Of a stretch of DNA of 57,751 nucleotides, positions 9,652 to 19,775 are shown one piece after another. Location of the stretch: the NCBI GenBank assembly GCA_022561755.1, contig JADFQN010000002.1:1-57751 (forward strand). Reading direction: 5' to 3'. Each line of letters begins with the position of its first letter. Position 1 is the first letter of the stretch. A program made the position numbers and the translations under genes. The notes under the pieces are model-generated. The model made no database searches, was not told the DNA's origin, and saw only the letters and a list, made by a program, of their open reading frames with translations. This stretch comes from Bacteroidota bacterium. GTDB lineage: Bacteria; Bacteroidota; Rhodothermia; Rhodothermales; Rubricoccaceae.

Positions 9652-10641
9652 TCAGACTTCAGAAGCGCTGCTCAAGGCCGCCGCAATCCGATCAGCGGTA
9701 TCACGAAAGGAACGGAAGGAGCAGCCGAGCTCCTCAACAGCCCTGTGGTTGCTGTAGCGGTACGTTTCCGAGGCCGCCCGCACGGTTTCTCGTGTGATGA
9801 GCGGCTTGACTCGAATCAGCCGAGCCAACGTTTCTGAGACCGTTGCCATCACCATTGCAGGACCTCGGTTAAGTCTGAGCCGAGGGAGCTTGGCACCGAA
9901 AGCCTCTGCCAGCGTACCAAAGATGTTGGCCCAGGAGAGGTTTTCGCCGCCGAGAATGTAGCGCTCCCCCGTGGCCCCGCGCTCCATCGCGGCGCGGATG
10001 CCGGCAGCGACGTCTTCCACATCTACAACGCACGTGCCGCCGGATGGAATGCCCGGTACGCGTCCATCCCGCACCTTTTCGACAATAGCCATTGAGTTCT
10101 CACCAGGCCGGCCGGGGCCGAAAATGAGGCTCGGATTGACGAGCACGGCGTCGAGACCCTCCGCGATGGCGCGGTGGACTTCCATCTCGGCCAGATGCTT
10201 GCTGACGGCATACGCCGAGTTTTCCTTCGACGCGGTCCACTCGGCCGTCTCGTCGATGGGTTCGTGGTGGCCGCGCGTCCGCCCCAAGGCCGCGATGCTG
10301 GATACGTGTACCATCTGCATAACGCCTGCCTCGCGCGCCGCGTCCGCCACGTTGGCCGTGCCGCGCACGTTGACATCCATCAGCCGCGCTTCGTCTTTCT
10401 TCCCCCCAAACCCGACGTAGGCCGCTGCGTGGTACACGTGCTGGACGCCTTCCATGGCTGCAAGAACCGACGGATAGTCCGTGACATCGCCGATGACGTG
10501 CTCGAGGCGATTGGCGGTATCGTTCAGCAAATCCAGCTTCGAGTGCTCCCGCCGCAGGATGCGCACGGCATGGCCTCCCGCCACGAGTTGCCGCGTAAGC
10601 GTTGCGCCGAGGAAGCCGGTTGCGCCCGTCACAAGAATCAT
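9652..10641 (-). CDS. NAD-dependent epimerase/dehydratase (extended SDR)
   Basis: MILVTGATGFLGATLTRQL; YAVSKHLAE. Confidence 0.9.
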   Translation of the reverse strand: MILVTGATGFLGATLTRQLVAGGHAVRILRREHSKLDLLNDTANRLEHVIGDVTDYPSVLAAMEGVQHVYHAAAYVGFGGKKDEARLMDVNVRGTANVADAAREAGVMQMVHVSSIAALGRTRGHHEPIDETAEWTASKENSAYAVSKHLAEMEVHRAIAEGLDAVLVNPSLIFGPGRPGENSMAIVEKVRDGRVPGIPSGGTCVVDVEDVAAGIRAAMERGATGERYILGGENLSWANIFGTLAEAFGAKLPRLRLNRGPAMVMATVSETLARLIRVKPLITRETVRAASETYRYSNHRAVEELGCSFRSFRDTADRIAAALSSASEV

Positions 10642-10642
10642 T

Positions 10643-10838
10643 TTTTGAATTCGCAGATTGAAAGGTTACAGGTTAGTTACTAGGGTTACAGGTTAGAAGA
10701 TTAGAGGTTTCAGATTCTTTAGGGCGGCGCATAGTCGCCAGACTAATGTTCCGGTGGTTCCAGCCTTCGAACGCGACAACCTGCAATCTTCCAACCTTCA
10801 ATCTGAAAATCTTCAACCTTCTAACCTGTAATCGTCAA
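10643..10838. repeat. Word-repeat inverted element E2 (AACCTTC/AACCTGTAA family)
   Basis: GATTGAAAGGTTACAGGTTAG... versus AACCTGCAATCTTCCAACCTTCAATCTGAAAATCTTCAACCTTCTAACCTGTAATC. Confidence 0.8.
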
Positions 10839-11326
10839 ACCAACTCGATTAACAACGCATTCTTCCCGACGGCGTCGCCGGGCGCCACGTGTACGGCCGC
10901 CACCCTTCCGGAAAGTGGCGCGCGGAGCTCGTTTTCCATCTTCATGGCCTCCAGAACGACGAGCCCCTGGCCTTCTTCTACGGACTGCCCAGGCTTCACG
11001 AGAACCTGCAATACGAGGCCAGGCATCGGGGCGTGGACCTCACGCCCGGCGGCCGAATCCTCGCCTTCGAAGCCGAACTGCTCCATCAGCAGCGCCATCT
11101 CGTCCTTCACGACAGCATCCTGTCTGATTCCTCCCGTCGTAACCTGAATGTGCTCGCCCTCTTGCTCGAACGTGATCACATGAACCTGTCCGTCCAGAAT
11201 CAGGAGGCCGCAGTTCGGGCCGAGGCGTTCGAAACGGGCGTCAAGCAGTTCGCCATCAAGAACGAAGTCGTTCCCCTCTCTATCGAGATCGAACGAGCGA
11301 TCACCGAGGCGTACTTGAAGATGCAT
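10835..11326 (-). CDS. Biotin/lipoyl-attachment domain protein (biotin carboxyl carrier-like)
   Basis: VLEAMKMENELRAPLSGRVAAVHVAPGDAVGKNALLIEL. Confidence 0.9.
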   Translation of the reverse strand: MHLQVRLGDRSFDLDREGNDFVLDGELLDARFERLGPNCGLLILDGQVHVITFEQEGEHIQVTTGGIRQDAVVKDEMALLMEQFGFEGEDSAAGREVHAPMPGLVLQVLVKPGQSVEEGQGLVVLEAMKMENELRAPLSGRVAAVHVAPGDAVGKNALLIELV

Positions 11327-11347
11327 CGTAGGGTAGGAATGAGCAAA

Positions 11348-11530
11348 GAGGCTGTTGAACTACGTCATCCTTCCTGCGACGGCACCTCTCGGCCGATCTC
11401 TTCGTTGCGAGATGCTCGCTGAATCACCGATTCAACTACGATCTCGCGCCCTAATCTCAACCGAGATGCGCTCCCCGACAAGTCGGGGCAGGCTGTCTCG
11501 GCGAAAGAGCACGTAATTCAACAGCCTCCT
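11348..11530 (+). mobile_element. TIR element family R, copy 1 (MITE-like)
   Basis: GAGGCTGTTGAACTACGT ... ACGTAATTCAACAGCCTC terminal inverted repeats (17/18). Confidence 0.7.
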
Positions 11531-11600
11531 AAGAAGATAGCGTTCTCCCTTGCGACTCTTGACCAGAATCGGCATTTTGAACACGTACTCGAAGCCAATT

Positions 11601-12215
11601 ATGCATCCGCCGCTCACCACCGAACTGCTGCTCTCCGCGTATTGCAGCGGCCTCTTCCCGATGGCCGACCCGGATGACGACGGCCGGATTTCATGGTACG
11701 CTCCCGATCCTAGGGCGATTCTGCCGCTTGACGGACTGCACATCTCAAAGTCGCTTGCTCGCACCGTTCGACAGGGGAAGTTTGAGGTCAGCGTGGATCG
11801 GGCGTTTGAGAACGTGATGCGGATGTGCGCCGAGTCAGCGCCGGGCCGCGAGACCACGTGGATTTCCGAAGAGCTGATCGGGGCCTACTCCGAATTGCAC
11901 GAGAGGGACTATGCGCACAGCGTGGAGTGCCGGCGAGACGGGGAGTTGGCCGGCGGCCTCTACGGGGTAGCAATCGGCGGGGCATTTTTCGCCGAGTCCA
12001 TGTTCAGCCGCTCCCGCGACGCCTCCAAGGTCGCGTTGGCGCATCTGGTGGAGCGGTTGCAAGCCGGCCGCTTTGTTTTGTTGGATGTGCAAATGAACAC
12101 GCCGCATCTGGCGCGGCTTGGTGCGGTGGTCATCTCGCGTTCGGCGTACGGAATTCGCCTTGCGCGGGCACTAACAGTCTCGGCGGACTGGAACGCCATC
12201 GATACCGTCGGTTGA
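11601..12215 (+). CDS. aat: Leucyl/phenylalanyl-tRNA--protein transferase
   Basis: LLSAYCSGLFPMAD...ISWYAPDPRAILPLDGLHISKSL; GGAFFAESMFSRSRDASKVAL. Confidence 0.95.
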   Translation: MHPPLTTELLLSAYCSGLFPMADPDDDGRISWYAPDPRAILPLDGLHISKSLARTVRQGKFEVSVDRAFENVMRMCAESAPGRETTWISEELIGAYSELHERDYAHSVECRRDGELAGGLYGVAIGGAFFAESMFSRSRDASKVALAHLVERLQAGRFVLLDVQMNTPHLARLGAVVISRSAYGIRLARALTVSADWNAIDTVG

Positions 12216-12296
12216 CGACTTCGTAATCCGGCGGCCTATCGCGGGGGCTATTTTAGTGTGTCGCACGTTAGAGGATCGTCTCCCTTTCAAATTGCC

Positions 12297-13202
12297 ATGT
12301 TTCGCCATCTCCTCCCTGTTTTCGTACTTCTCCTCGTTGCGTGTACCGATGCGCCCGCGTCCGATTCCGAGCAGGGTCCGCCCATGGTGGCCGTCTCGGA
12401 TACCACGACCGCCGACGCGGAGACGATGGCTGCCTTCGAGCGCGTGATGACCACAGCGCGCACCGAAGCCTTCTCTGAGCGCCCGTTCGGGGCGATCGTC
12501 CAATCGGTCGGGGAGGTGCTAATCGGTGCGCGGTATCAGGACGGGTTGCTGGATGTCAGCGCCGAAGAAACGCTGGTGGTCGATCTGACGGCGTTTGACT
12601 GCGTACTCTACGTCGAGAACGTGCTGGCGCTGGCGCGCGGCATCGCACAAGAGAACTACTCGTTCGCCGGCTACGTTGCCAACCTCGAAGACCTGCGCTA
12701 CCGGAACGGCACACTGGACGGCTATTGCTCGCGTCTCCATTACTTCACCGACTGGATGTACGACAACGCCTCGCGCGAGCACGTGACTAACATTACAAGG
12801 GACATCGGCGGAGAGGCCCTGCCCAAGACGCTCGATTTCATGACGACCCACCGCGGCGCCTACGCGCGCCTCGTCAGCGACTCCACCTTTGCTTGCATTT
12901 TGGGGATGGAGGAGCATATCCTGGGCCGCGAATTGTTCTACGTGCCGCAGGACCGTATTGAGGCCGTTTACGACCAGTTCGAGGCAGGCGACGTGATCGC
13001 CACGGCCACGCACATCGGCGGGCTAGACGTAACGCACACGGGCTTTGTCCATCGCACGGAAGGTGGCGGCATCGGTTTTCTGCACGCCTCCAGCACCGGC
13101 GAGGTGAAGGTGGCGGATGATCTGGCGGCCTACATTCGCAGCAACGATGTGCAGATCGGGATCATCGTCGCACGGCCCGTCGATCCGAGGAGTGAGCAGT
13201 AG
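12297..13202 (+). CDS. DUF1460 lipoprotein (N-acetylmuramoyl-L-alanine amidase-like)
   Basis: Lipobox LLLVAC; LTAFDCVLYVENVLALA; DGYCSRLHYFTDWMYDN. Confidence 0.85.
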   Translation: MFRHLLPVFVLLLVACTDAPASDSEQGPPMVAVSDTTTADAETMAAFERVMTTARTEAFSERPFGAIVQSVGEVLIGARYQDGLLDVSAEETLVVDLTAFDCVLYVENVLALARGIAQENYSFAGYVANLEDLRYRNGTLDGYCSRLHYFTDWMYDNASREHVTNITRDIGGEALPKTLDFMTTHRGAYARLVSDSTFACILGMEEHILGRELFYVPQDRIEAVYDQFEAGDVIATATHIGGLDVTHTGFVHRTEGGGIGFLHASSTGEVKVADDLAAYIRSNDVQIGIIVARPVDPRSEQ

Positions 13203-13310
13203 CTGCATAACAAGTAACCGCGTGAGGGGTGCAGTCCATACGCCCTCACAGCCTGCCCCGTACTTGATGCGGGGTAACCACGTCCTCACGTAATCACGCC
13301 GCTCTCACCC

Positions 13311-14294
13311 ATGCCCCCCATCACCCGCATCGGCGTGTACACCTCCGGCGGCGACGCGCCAGGTATGAACGCGTGCATCCGCGCCGTGACGCGACGGGCT
13401 CTGGTGGCCGGGAAAGAGGTCGTGGGCATCTTGCGGGGCTACGCCGGGATGATTGAAGGCGAGTTTGTTGACATGGATCGGCAGTTCGTATCCAACATCC
13501 TCCAGAGGGGCGGAACCATACTCAAGAGTGGACGCAGCACGGAGTTTCGGACGACCGCCGGCCGCGTTCGTGCCGCCGAAAATCTCCGCAAGGCCAAAAT
13601 CGACGCGGTGGTTGCCATCGGTGGAGATGGGACGCTGCAGGCCGCCACGATGCTCGCCGACGAGCACGGCATCGCCATAGTCGGCTGCCCCGGCACCATC
13701 GACAATGATCTGTACGGGACGGACGAGACCATCGGGTTCGACACCGCTATCAACACGGCGCTGGAGAGCATCGACAAAATCCGCGACACCGCAGATGCTC
13801 ACGAACGGCTGTTTCTGATTGAGGTGATGGGCCGCGCTACGGGGTTTATTGCGCTGGCGTGCGGAATCGGCGCGGGAGCGGAACTCATCGTGGTCCCCGA
13901 TCAACTCGACGACATCGAAGGCATCAAAGATCATCTCGCGGAATTGATGTCGCAGCAGCACCGCAGCAGCATCGTGGTGGTCGCAGAAGGGCCGGGCCTG
14001 AACGGAGCGCAGACCATCGCCCAGGCGCTTCCGGCCGACGAGCGGTTTCAAAACCTCGACCTTCGAGTGACCGTGCTCGGCCACGTTCAACGCGGCGGAT
14101 CGCCCACAGCCCGCGACCGCGTTCTGGCGACCAGGCTCGGTGTAGCCGCCGTCGAAACGCTTCTCGAAGGCAAGGCCAACATCATGGTGGGCCTGGTGGA
14201 CGGCAAGATCGAACACATACCCATCGCCGAGGTCTGGAGCCGCCGCAAAGACATCGACCAGAGCGCGCTGGAGCTGGCGCGGGTGGTGAGCTAG
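13311..14294 (+). CDS. pfkA: ATP-dependent 6-phosphofructokinase
   Basis: GVYTSGGDAPGMNACIRAV; AIGGDGTLQAA; GCPGTIDNDLYGTDETIGFDTA; GHVQRGGSPTARDR. Confidence 0.96.
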   Translation: MPPITRIGVYTSGGDAPGMNACIRAVTRRALVAGKEVVGILRGYAGMIEGEFVDMDRQFVSNILQRGGTILKSGRSTEFRTTAGRVRAAENLRKAKIDAVVAIGGDGTLQAATMLADEHGIAIVGCPGTIDNDLYGTDETIGFDTAINTALESIDKIRDTADAHERLFLIEVMGRATGFIALACGIGAGAELIVVPDQLDDIEGIKDHLAELMSQQHRSSIVVVAEGPGLNGAQTIAQALPADERFQNLDLRVTVLGHVQRGGSPTARDRVLATRLGVAAVETLLEGKANIMVGLVDGKIEHIPIAEVWSRRKDIDQSALELARVVS

Positions 14295-14728
14295 TCTCCG
14301 TTTGCAGTTCCATCCCGCCGTTTCGTCAGCCGCACTTCGCTCGTATGGCCGCTTGCCTTGAAACGCACGTCATCGACCAGTTTGTGAATGAGGTGCAGGC
14401 CGTAGCCATGCTTGCGTCGTTGGCTGCGGATGTCAGTCAGAGCTGCCAACTGGTGCTGTTTGGGATCGAAAGGTTTTCCGTGGTGGCGCACGGTCACGAC
14501 CAGGACGTCGGCTTTCAGCTTCGCCTCCACGTCTACGGTACCGTTCGGTTTGCCGCCGTAGCCGTGCTCAATAGCGTTGGCGCAGGCTTCATCGACAGCG
14601 CATTGAAGGGCACTTGCCTCTTCACTAGAGAGCCCCGCCTCCGCAGCCCACGATGCGACGGCTCGCCGCACGCGGGCGAGTTGGCTCGTCCGGCTTGGGA
14701 TGGACAGTTTATGGGGACAGCGGGCCAT
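14291..14728 (-). CDS. Anti-sigma factor-type ATP-binding (HATPase_c) protein, RsbW-like
   Basis: ALQCAVDEACANAIEHGYGG; KHGYGLHLIHKLVDDV. Confidence 0.88.
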   Translation of the reverse strand: MARCPHKLSIPSRTSQLARVRRAVASWAAEAGLSSEEASALQCAVDEACANAIEHGYGGKPNGTVDVEAKLKADVLVVTVRHHGKPFDPKQHQLAALTDIRSQRRKHGYGLHLIHKLVDDVRFKASGHTSEVRLTKRRDGTANGD

Positions 14729-15117
14729 CAGGCTGGGTCTTCGGAAGTGTCTGCAGATGTGTTTTCGGACGTACCGTTGAACCGCGCCACGGCTTCGTCT
14801 TCGGTCTCCACGATGTCAAAGAGTAGCGGAAAGCCCAGCAGGTCGAACACGGTGAAAACACGTGGCTGGAGGCCCGCGATCTTGATGTCACCGCCGCCCT
14901 CGCGCGCCATCTCCACGAACGCCATGAACACGCCGAGGCCCGCCGAGGAGATGTACTGCAAGTCTTTCCCTTGCACGACGATCTTGCACTCGCCTTCGGT
15001 TACACACTTCTGGAGGGCGGCCTCAAACTCGGCCGCGGTGTGGGCGTCGAGTTCGCCGGTGAGATCGAGGACGCAGACATCGCCGCGGTGACGGAAGGAA
15101 ACGGAAAAGTTGCTCAT
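14728..15117 (-). CDS. Anti-sigma factor antagonist (STAS), RsbV-like
   Basis: VLDLTGELDAHTAAEFEAAL; DLQYISSAGLGVFMAF; overlaps the downstream gene at 14728. Confidence 0.9.
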   Translation of the reverse strand: MSNFSVSFRHRGDVCVLDLTGELDAHTAAEFEAALQKCVTEGECKIVVQGKDLQYISSAGLGVFMAFVEMAREGGGDIKIAGLQPRVFTVFDLLGFPLLFDIVETEDEAVARFNGTSENTSADTSEDPA

Positions 15118-15118
15118 A

Positions 15119-15279
15119 GGAGTCTGTCGGGTTTGGAGGATCGTAGTGAGGCGAGTGGGGAATCGAGATCATTTTTTGATCTTTTGAGGCGCATAGTGGG
15201 TCGTCGTAACGAAAAAGATCGAGAAAATGGGCCGATTAACCGCCGCCGCAATAGAGTCCTCCTAAATCCGACAGACTCC
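15119..15279 (-). mobile_element. TIR element family R, copy 2
   Basis: GGAGTCTGTCGGGTTTGGAGGA ... TCCTCCTAAATCCGACAGACTCC; reverse complement resembles copy 1 internally. Confidence 0.7.
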
Positions 15280-15314
15280 ATAGACTCGGTCGAACGGAAA
15301 GCTGTAAAGAAGAC

Positions 15315-17522
15315 TTACGCGAAAGCGGGGCGGATGGTGAAGGGTTCGGTCGTTTCGGGCAGAGCGGCGCTGCTTCCCACGCCGTTCCACTTGAGAATAA
15401 CGATGGTCAGATCGTCTGCAAGGCTGTTGCTTCCGGCAAAATCGCGTCGGTCGGAGAGGATGGCCGCCAGTACGTCGGAGGCGGAGTGCTCGCGGAGGTC
15501 GTGGATGGCGTCGGTGAGGCGGTCGTACCCGTACTCGTCGCCGTCGGCGTTACGGGTTTCCACGAGGCCGTCGGTGTAGAGGGCGAAGACATCCCCCGGC
15601 ACGAGGCGGACGACCTGCTCGTGCAGCGTCCGGCGGAAGAGTGGGCCGGGATCGAGGCCGATGCCGATGCCGTCCGCTCGGAGGAGCCACGGGCCATCGT
15701 CTGCCCGCGCCATCACAATCGGGCAGTGGCCCGCGCGCGCCAGCGTGAAGGTGCCTTCGCGGGTGTCGAGGATCCCGTATACGGCCGAGATAAATGCCCG
15801 GCGGGCCAGTGAAGGGGTCAACGCCTCGTTGGCAAGCGCCAGAAAAGCGCCCGGCGAGCGCGTCAATTTGGCCGAACTCTGGACGATACCCTTCAACTGC
15901 GCCATGTAGAACGCGGCGGCGGCGCCCTTGCCCGCCACATCGGCAACGAGGATGCCAAAGCAGCCCTCGCCGAGATCGACCACGTCGTAATAATCGCCTG
16001 CAATTTCCTCCGCGGGGTGCTCGGCGACGGCGAGTTCTGCTCCATCCATCTCAGGGAGGCTCTGCGGGAGGAGTCGTTGCTGCACTTCGCGAGCCAGTGC
16101 CAGTTCGCGAGCCAGCCTTTCCTTTTCCAACGCATCCTGAAAAAGCGACGCATGAGATAGCGCCAGCGCCGCTTGTCCGGCGAACGTAGCCAGCGCCGTC
16201 ACGTCGTCGTCCTCAAACCCATCCGTCATCGGCTTGGCCGCGAAGAGCGCACCGTACGATTGGCCGCCGGCCATCAGCGGAAGCACGGCGAGGCTGCCTA
16301 TGTGGTCGCGGGGTTTGGCGTGAACACGGTGATCTGCTGCAGCCGTGCCCAACAGCAGAGGCGCGGTGCTTCGCGCCACATCTTCGACCAGCGCATCCAC
16401 GGCTACGAGGCGCAGCACATCCTGTTTTGTAATGCCGGAGGCGGCGGCAACACGCGGCGCCAGTGAGCCGCTTGCCGGGTCAATCAGCGCCAGCCACGCG
16501 GACTCCGCGATGCCGGCCAGTACGGGCGCCCCCGATATGGTCTCCACGAGTTGGTCGCGGTCGAGAACTTCAGTGGAAAGCTCCGCCAGTGCTTTGAATG
16601 CCCTTATTTCGCCGGTTTGTTGCGCGAACGCCTGCGTCGTGGGGAGGTGGAAGAGGAGCGAAAGAACGGCGGTGATCGTGTACAGAAAGCCGAACACGAG
16701 GGCGAATACGACTAGCCCTCCGAGCGATCGGCTGAACAGGTAGAGATACGGGACGCGCTCGCCGGCGAACAAACCCGCCGCCGAGGCGAGGCCGGAGAAC
16801 TGCTGAAAGAGCACGAGGCCAAGCAGTACGGCCAGCCCTGCCGAGAAGAGCATGGTGAGAAGCTTGTGCCGGAAGGTGAGGGGCACTATCCACCCCAGCC
16901 GGAAGGCGCAGTACACCATAGGGACGAGACTGCCAACCACCAACAACGTGGTTAAAATCGGCGGGTCGGCGGTGGGGAGAAGGAGCGCCGTCGAGAGCGC
17001 CGCCACGCTCATCAGAGCGAGCATGGCGCGCCATATTTGGCGCGTCCGACGCGTCCGCCGGAAGAGCACCAGCGGCCGTAACGAGTGCAGAACCACTACG
17101 GCGAAGAACGTCTCGATAAAGGCCAGAACGATTGCTGAGATGGCCGTCGCGAGGTCACCCGAGAGAGACGTGCGGGGGTTCACGTGACCCTCTCCGACAA
17201 ACATCCTAAGCACCACCATCACCATCAATAGCCCTATGGCCATCAGCAAGGCACGCCAGAGCGCGCGTAGCGGATCGTACCTCGAGCGCTCGAACCACGG
17301 TGTGGCGGCGAGGTACAGGAGGGCTGCGAAACCAATGCTCCCGACGTTTATGAGCACACGCGTGAACGCGGTGATGGGTGCGCCGACCAGGGAAAAGCCT
17401 CCGTGGGTCACCGCGAGAACGGCAAAGAGGACCGCTGCTGCTACCATCAGCGCGATTCGCCCCGTGCGCCCCGCCGGCAGGACGGAACGAAATTGGGCGA
17501 GCAACGGTGGGAACTGGGGCAC
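15315..17522 (-). CDS. Membrane GAF-PP2C (SpoIIE/RsbU-type) serine phosphatase
   Basis: N-terminal TM helices; LAREVQQRLLPQSLPEMDGAELAVAEHPAEEIAGDYYDVV; GILVADVAGKGAAAAFYMA. Confidence 0.92.
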   Translation of the reverse strand: MPQFPPLLAQFRSVLPAGRTGRIALMVAAAVLFAVLAVTHGGFSLVGAPITAFTRVLINVGSIGFAALLYLAATPWFERSRYDPLRALWRALLMAIGLLMVMVVLRMFVGEGHVNPRTSLSGDLATAISAIVLAFIETFFAVVVLHSLRPLVLFRRTRRTRQIWRAMLALMSVAALSTALLLPTADPPILTTLLVVGSLVPMVYCAFRLGWIVPLTFRHKLLTMLFSAGLAVLLGLVLFQQFSGLASAAGLFAGERVPYLYLFSRSLGGLVVFALVFGFLYTITAVLSLLFHLPTTQAFAQQTGEIRAFKALAELSTEVLDRDQLVETISGAPVLAGIAESAWLALIDPASGSLAPRVAAASGITKQDVLRLVAVDALVEDVARSTAPLLLGTAAADHRVHAKPRDHIGSLAVLPLMAGGQSYGALFAAKPMTDGFEDDDVTALATFAGQAALALSHASLFQDALEKERLARELALAREVQQRLLPQSLPEMDGAELAVAEHPAEEIAGDYYDVVDLGEGCFGILVADVAGKGAAAAFYMAQLKGIVQSSAKLTRSPGAFLALANEALTPSLARRAFISAVYGILDTREGTFTLARAGHCPIVMARADDGPWLLRADGIGIGLDPGPLFRRTLHEQVVRLVPGDVFALYTDGLVETRNADGDEYGYDRLTDAIHDLREHSASDVLAAILSDRRDFAGSNSLADDLTIVILKWNGVGSSAALPETTEPFTIRPAFA

Positions 17523-17744
17523 GGTGGCGGGGAAAACTCGAGAAGTTCCTGCCTCCGGCTTATCGCAAGAACGGGAGTTCAGGTTACATCGGCGCTTTGC
17601 TGCGCCGCGCGGCTGCCGAGAAAGCCACTCGACAATATACTTGGGGCTTGTTCAGCGGGCCTCGGCAGCGGGCAACCTTGGCGGCATTCGCTCGTAAAGC
17701 CCTGACGTATTATTCGGCCGCCGGCGTCCTCCCCGTCTACACCA

Positions 17745-19553
17745 TTGCGTCGCTTCTTTTCCCGCTTCCTACTCGTTGCTCTCGCCGGCGTGCTGCTTTT
17801 CGCGCTCGTGAGGTTCATCGGCGGTTCCGGCGAACCGGGCGCGCTGGTTTCATTTGGTACCAGCCTCGACCCCAACGAATTGCGCCACAAGGCCTTCGAG
17901 GTCGACCGAACCGTTCGGCTTGCGGTTCATGCAGTGGGCTCGTTCGAGGGCGAAGACGCACTTGCGGTATATGGGTGGATTGTCGATCGCGCGTCCGGCG
18001 ATGTAGTCTGGCAGATGCTGCCGGAAAACTCCGAAGTCGGGCGAGGAACCCTCGCAACGGCCGATGACACCCTCGCTTTCGAGCCCGGCGTGTACGACGC
18101 GTGGTTCACTTCGTACGGCGATCCGCTGAGGCGAGTGGAAAATTCCGGCGACGGATTTCTTGACCGCCTCGGGTCGTTCCTTAGCCGCGACGGGCGGATC
18201 TGGTACGCCGACGCGGAGCGCTGGCGCTTCCGGCTGAGTTACGCCGAGCCATCCACCGCTGACCTTGTCCACGGATTACATGGCACAGATGGACGGCCCG
18301 ACGAAAACCTGGCAGAGCCTGATGGGCTCGTGTGGGCAAGCGGCCCTGCCCGAAACCGGAACGACCACTCGTATCTGTTCGAGTTATCCGGTTCGGTTGA
18401 ATTGCGCTTGCAGGCCACCGGTGAACGAGTGGAAGGGGAGCTTCTGGACGGCGCTCAGATCACACGCATTTTTGATGGTGAAGTGGTTTGGGACATGGCC
18501 AACACACCGATGAGTTGGGCCGGCGGATCGATAAAGAATCAAGAGGTGGATACGACGATCACGCTTCCTCGTGGGTTTTATCAGGCCTCGTTCACGACTG
18601 ACCGCAGCCATGCGTACGATCACTGGACGGGCAATCCTCCACTCAATCCTGTTGGCTGGGGATTGACGATCACGGTCGCCGACTCAGGCGCCGCTACGCA
18701 CATCGCAGCGTTCGATCCGTGGAGTGGAAGGCTGCCGCGTATTGCGTCCTTCTCCTGCGTGGGCGACGACGAAATGTTGGAGGAAACCTTCACGCTGCCG
18801 GATACTACGGTCGTGATGATCTCGTCGGTTGGCGAGATTATCGGGAGTACTTCGTACGACTACGCGGTGCTTCTCCGGCAACCGCCTAACACGATTGGCA
18901 CCGAAGAGGTCTGGTCGATGGAACATGCGGAAACAAGCCACGCCGGCGGAACCGGCAAAAACCAGCTCGCCGAAGCCATCCTCACGCTGGAGCCTGGGAC
19001 GTACGTGCTTTCGTACCGGACGGACGGCTCGCACGATTGCAGCGAATTCAACGGCGATCCGCCCGACAATCCGGACCGCTGGGGCGCCACGCTCTTCGCC
19101 TTCGACCCCGACTTCGATTTGAGCACGGTCACGCGGTCAGATCCGCGCCCGGACGACATCGGGCACGTGGGCATCGACAGCACCGGCGCGCCGTCCGGTG
19201 AGGTACTGGTCCGCTTCAAGCGCGTTCGGAACGATGAGCACCGGCGCGCGACGTTCAGGATGCATGAAGCAGGCACGATTCGCGTCTACGCGCTGGGTGA
19301 GATCCTCCCGAGTGGCGCCTACGACTACGCGTGGATCGAAGACGCCAACGGTGAGGCCATTTGGACGATGAGCCGCGGGAACACCACGGTCGCAGGCGGC
19401 TCGGCCAAAAACCGCCTTTTCGACGGCTCGTTGGCATTGGCAGCCGGGCGTTACACCCTCCACTACATAACAGACGGTAGCCACGCCTACGGCGATTTTC
19501 ATCAGCCGCCCAACGACCCGGCCTCATGGGGAGTGGTTATCTACCGGCAGTGA
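17745..19553 (+). CDS. Uncharacterised secreted/membrane-anchored protein with about four tandem ~110-aa repeats
   Basis: TTG start; hydrophobic N-terminus; repeated (A/S)WAGGSxKN ... YxxSFxTDxSHxYxxW(N/T)xxPPxxPxxWG. Confidence 0.75.
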   Translation: MRRFFSRFLLVALAGVLLFALVRFIGGSGEPGALVSFGTSLDPNELRHKAFEVDRTVRLAVHAVGSFEGEDALAVYGWIVDRASGDVVWQMLPENSEVGRGTLATADDTLAFEPGVYDAWFTSYGDPLRRVENSGDGFLDRLGSFLSRDGRIWYADAERWRFRLSYAEPSTADLVHGLHGTDGRPDENLAEPDGLVWASGPARNRNDHSYLFELSGSVELRLQATGERVEGELLDGAQITRIFDGEVVWDMANTPMSWAGGSIKNQEVDTTITLPRGFYQASFTTDRSHAYDHWTGNPPLNPVGWGLTITVADSGAATHIAAFDPWSGRLPRIASFSCVGDDEMLEETFTLPDTTVVMISSVGEIIGSTSYDYAVLLRQPPNTIGTEEVWSMEHAETSHAGGTGKNQLAEAILTLEPGTYVLSYRTDGSHDCSEFNGDPPDNPDRWGATLFAFDPDFDLSTVTRSDPRPDDIGHVGIDSTGAPSGEVLVRFKRVRNDEHRRATFRMHEAGTIRVYALGEILPSGAYDYAWIEDANGEAIWTMSRGNTTVAGGSAKNRLFDGSLALAAGRYTLHYITDGSHAYGDFHQPPNDPASWGVVIYRQ

Positions 19554-19696
19554 ATGGTCCGGATGCGGAGAGGTGCGGGTTGCAATCCTCGTAAGGAGGC
19601 CACCGAGAACGAATGGTGGGGATGCATACTAAAGGGAAAAGGGCCATGGGAAAAGTTTGAGGATAGGCGGGAAGGTGGTCGAGGCGGGGAGGCCAA

Positions 19697-19775
19697 CTTG
19701 TAATCTGAAACCTTCGAACCTGTAACCTTTTAACCTGTAACCTTCGAACCCTAAAACCTGAAACCCAAGTACCAG
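19697..19775. repeat. Word-repeat element E3 (AACCTTCGAACCTGTAA family, one clear arm)
   Basis: TAATCTGAAACCTTCGAACCTGTAACCTTTTAACCTGTAACCTTCGAACCCTAAAACCTGAAACCC. Confidence 0.7.

Noticed and set aside
13859-15091. 410-aa plus-strand ORF over pfkA and the rsb genes
   Set aside because: Arg/Ser-rich out-of-frame translation overlapping well-supported genes
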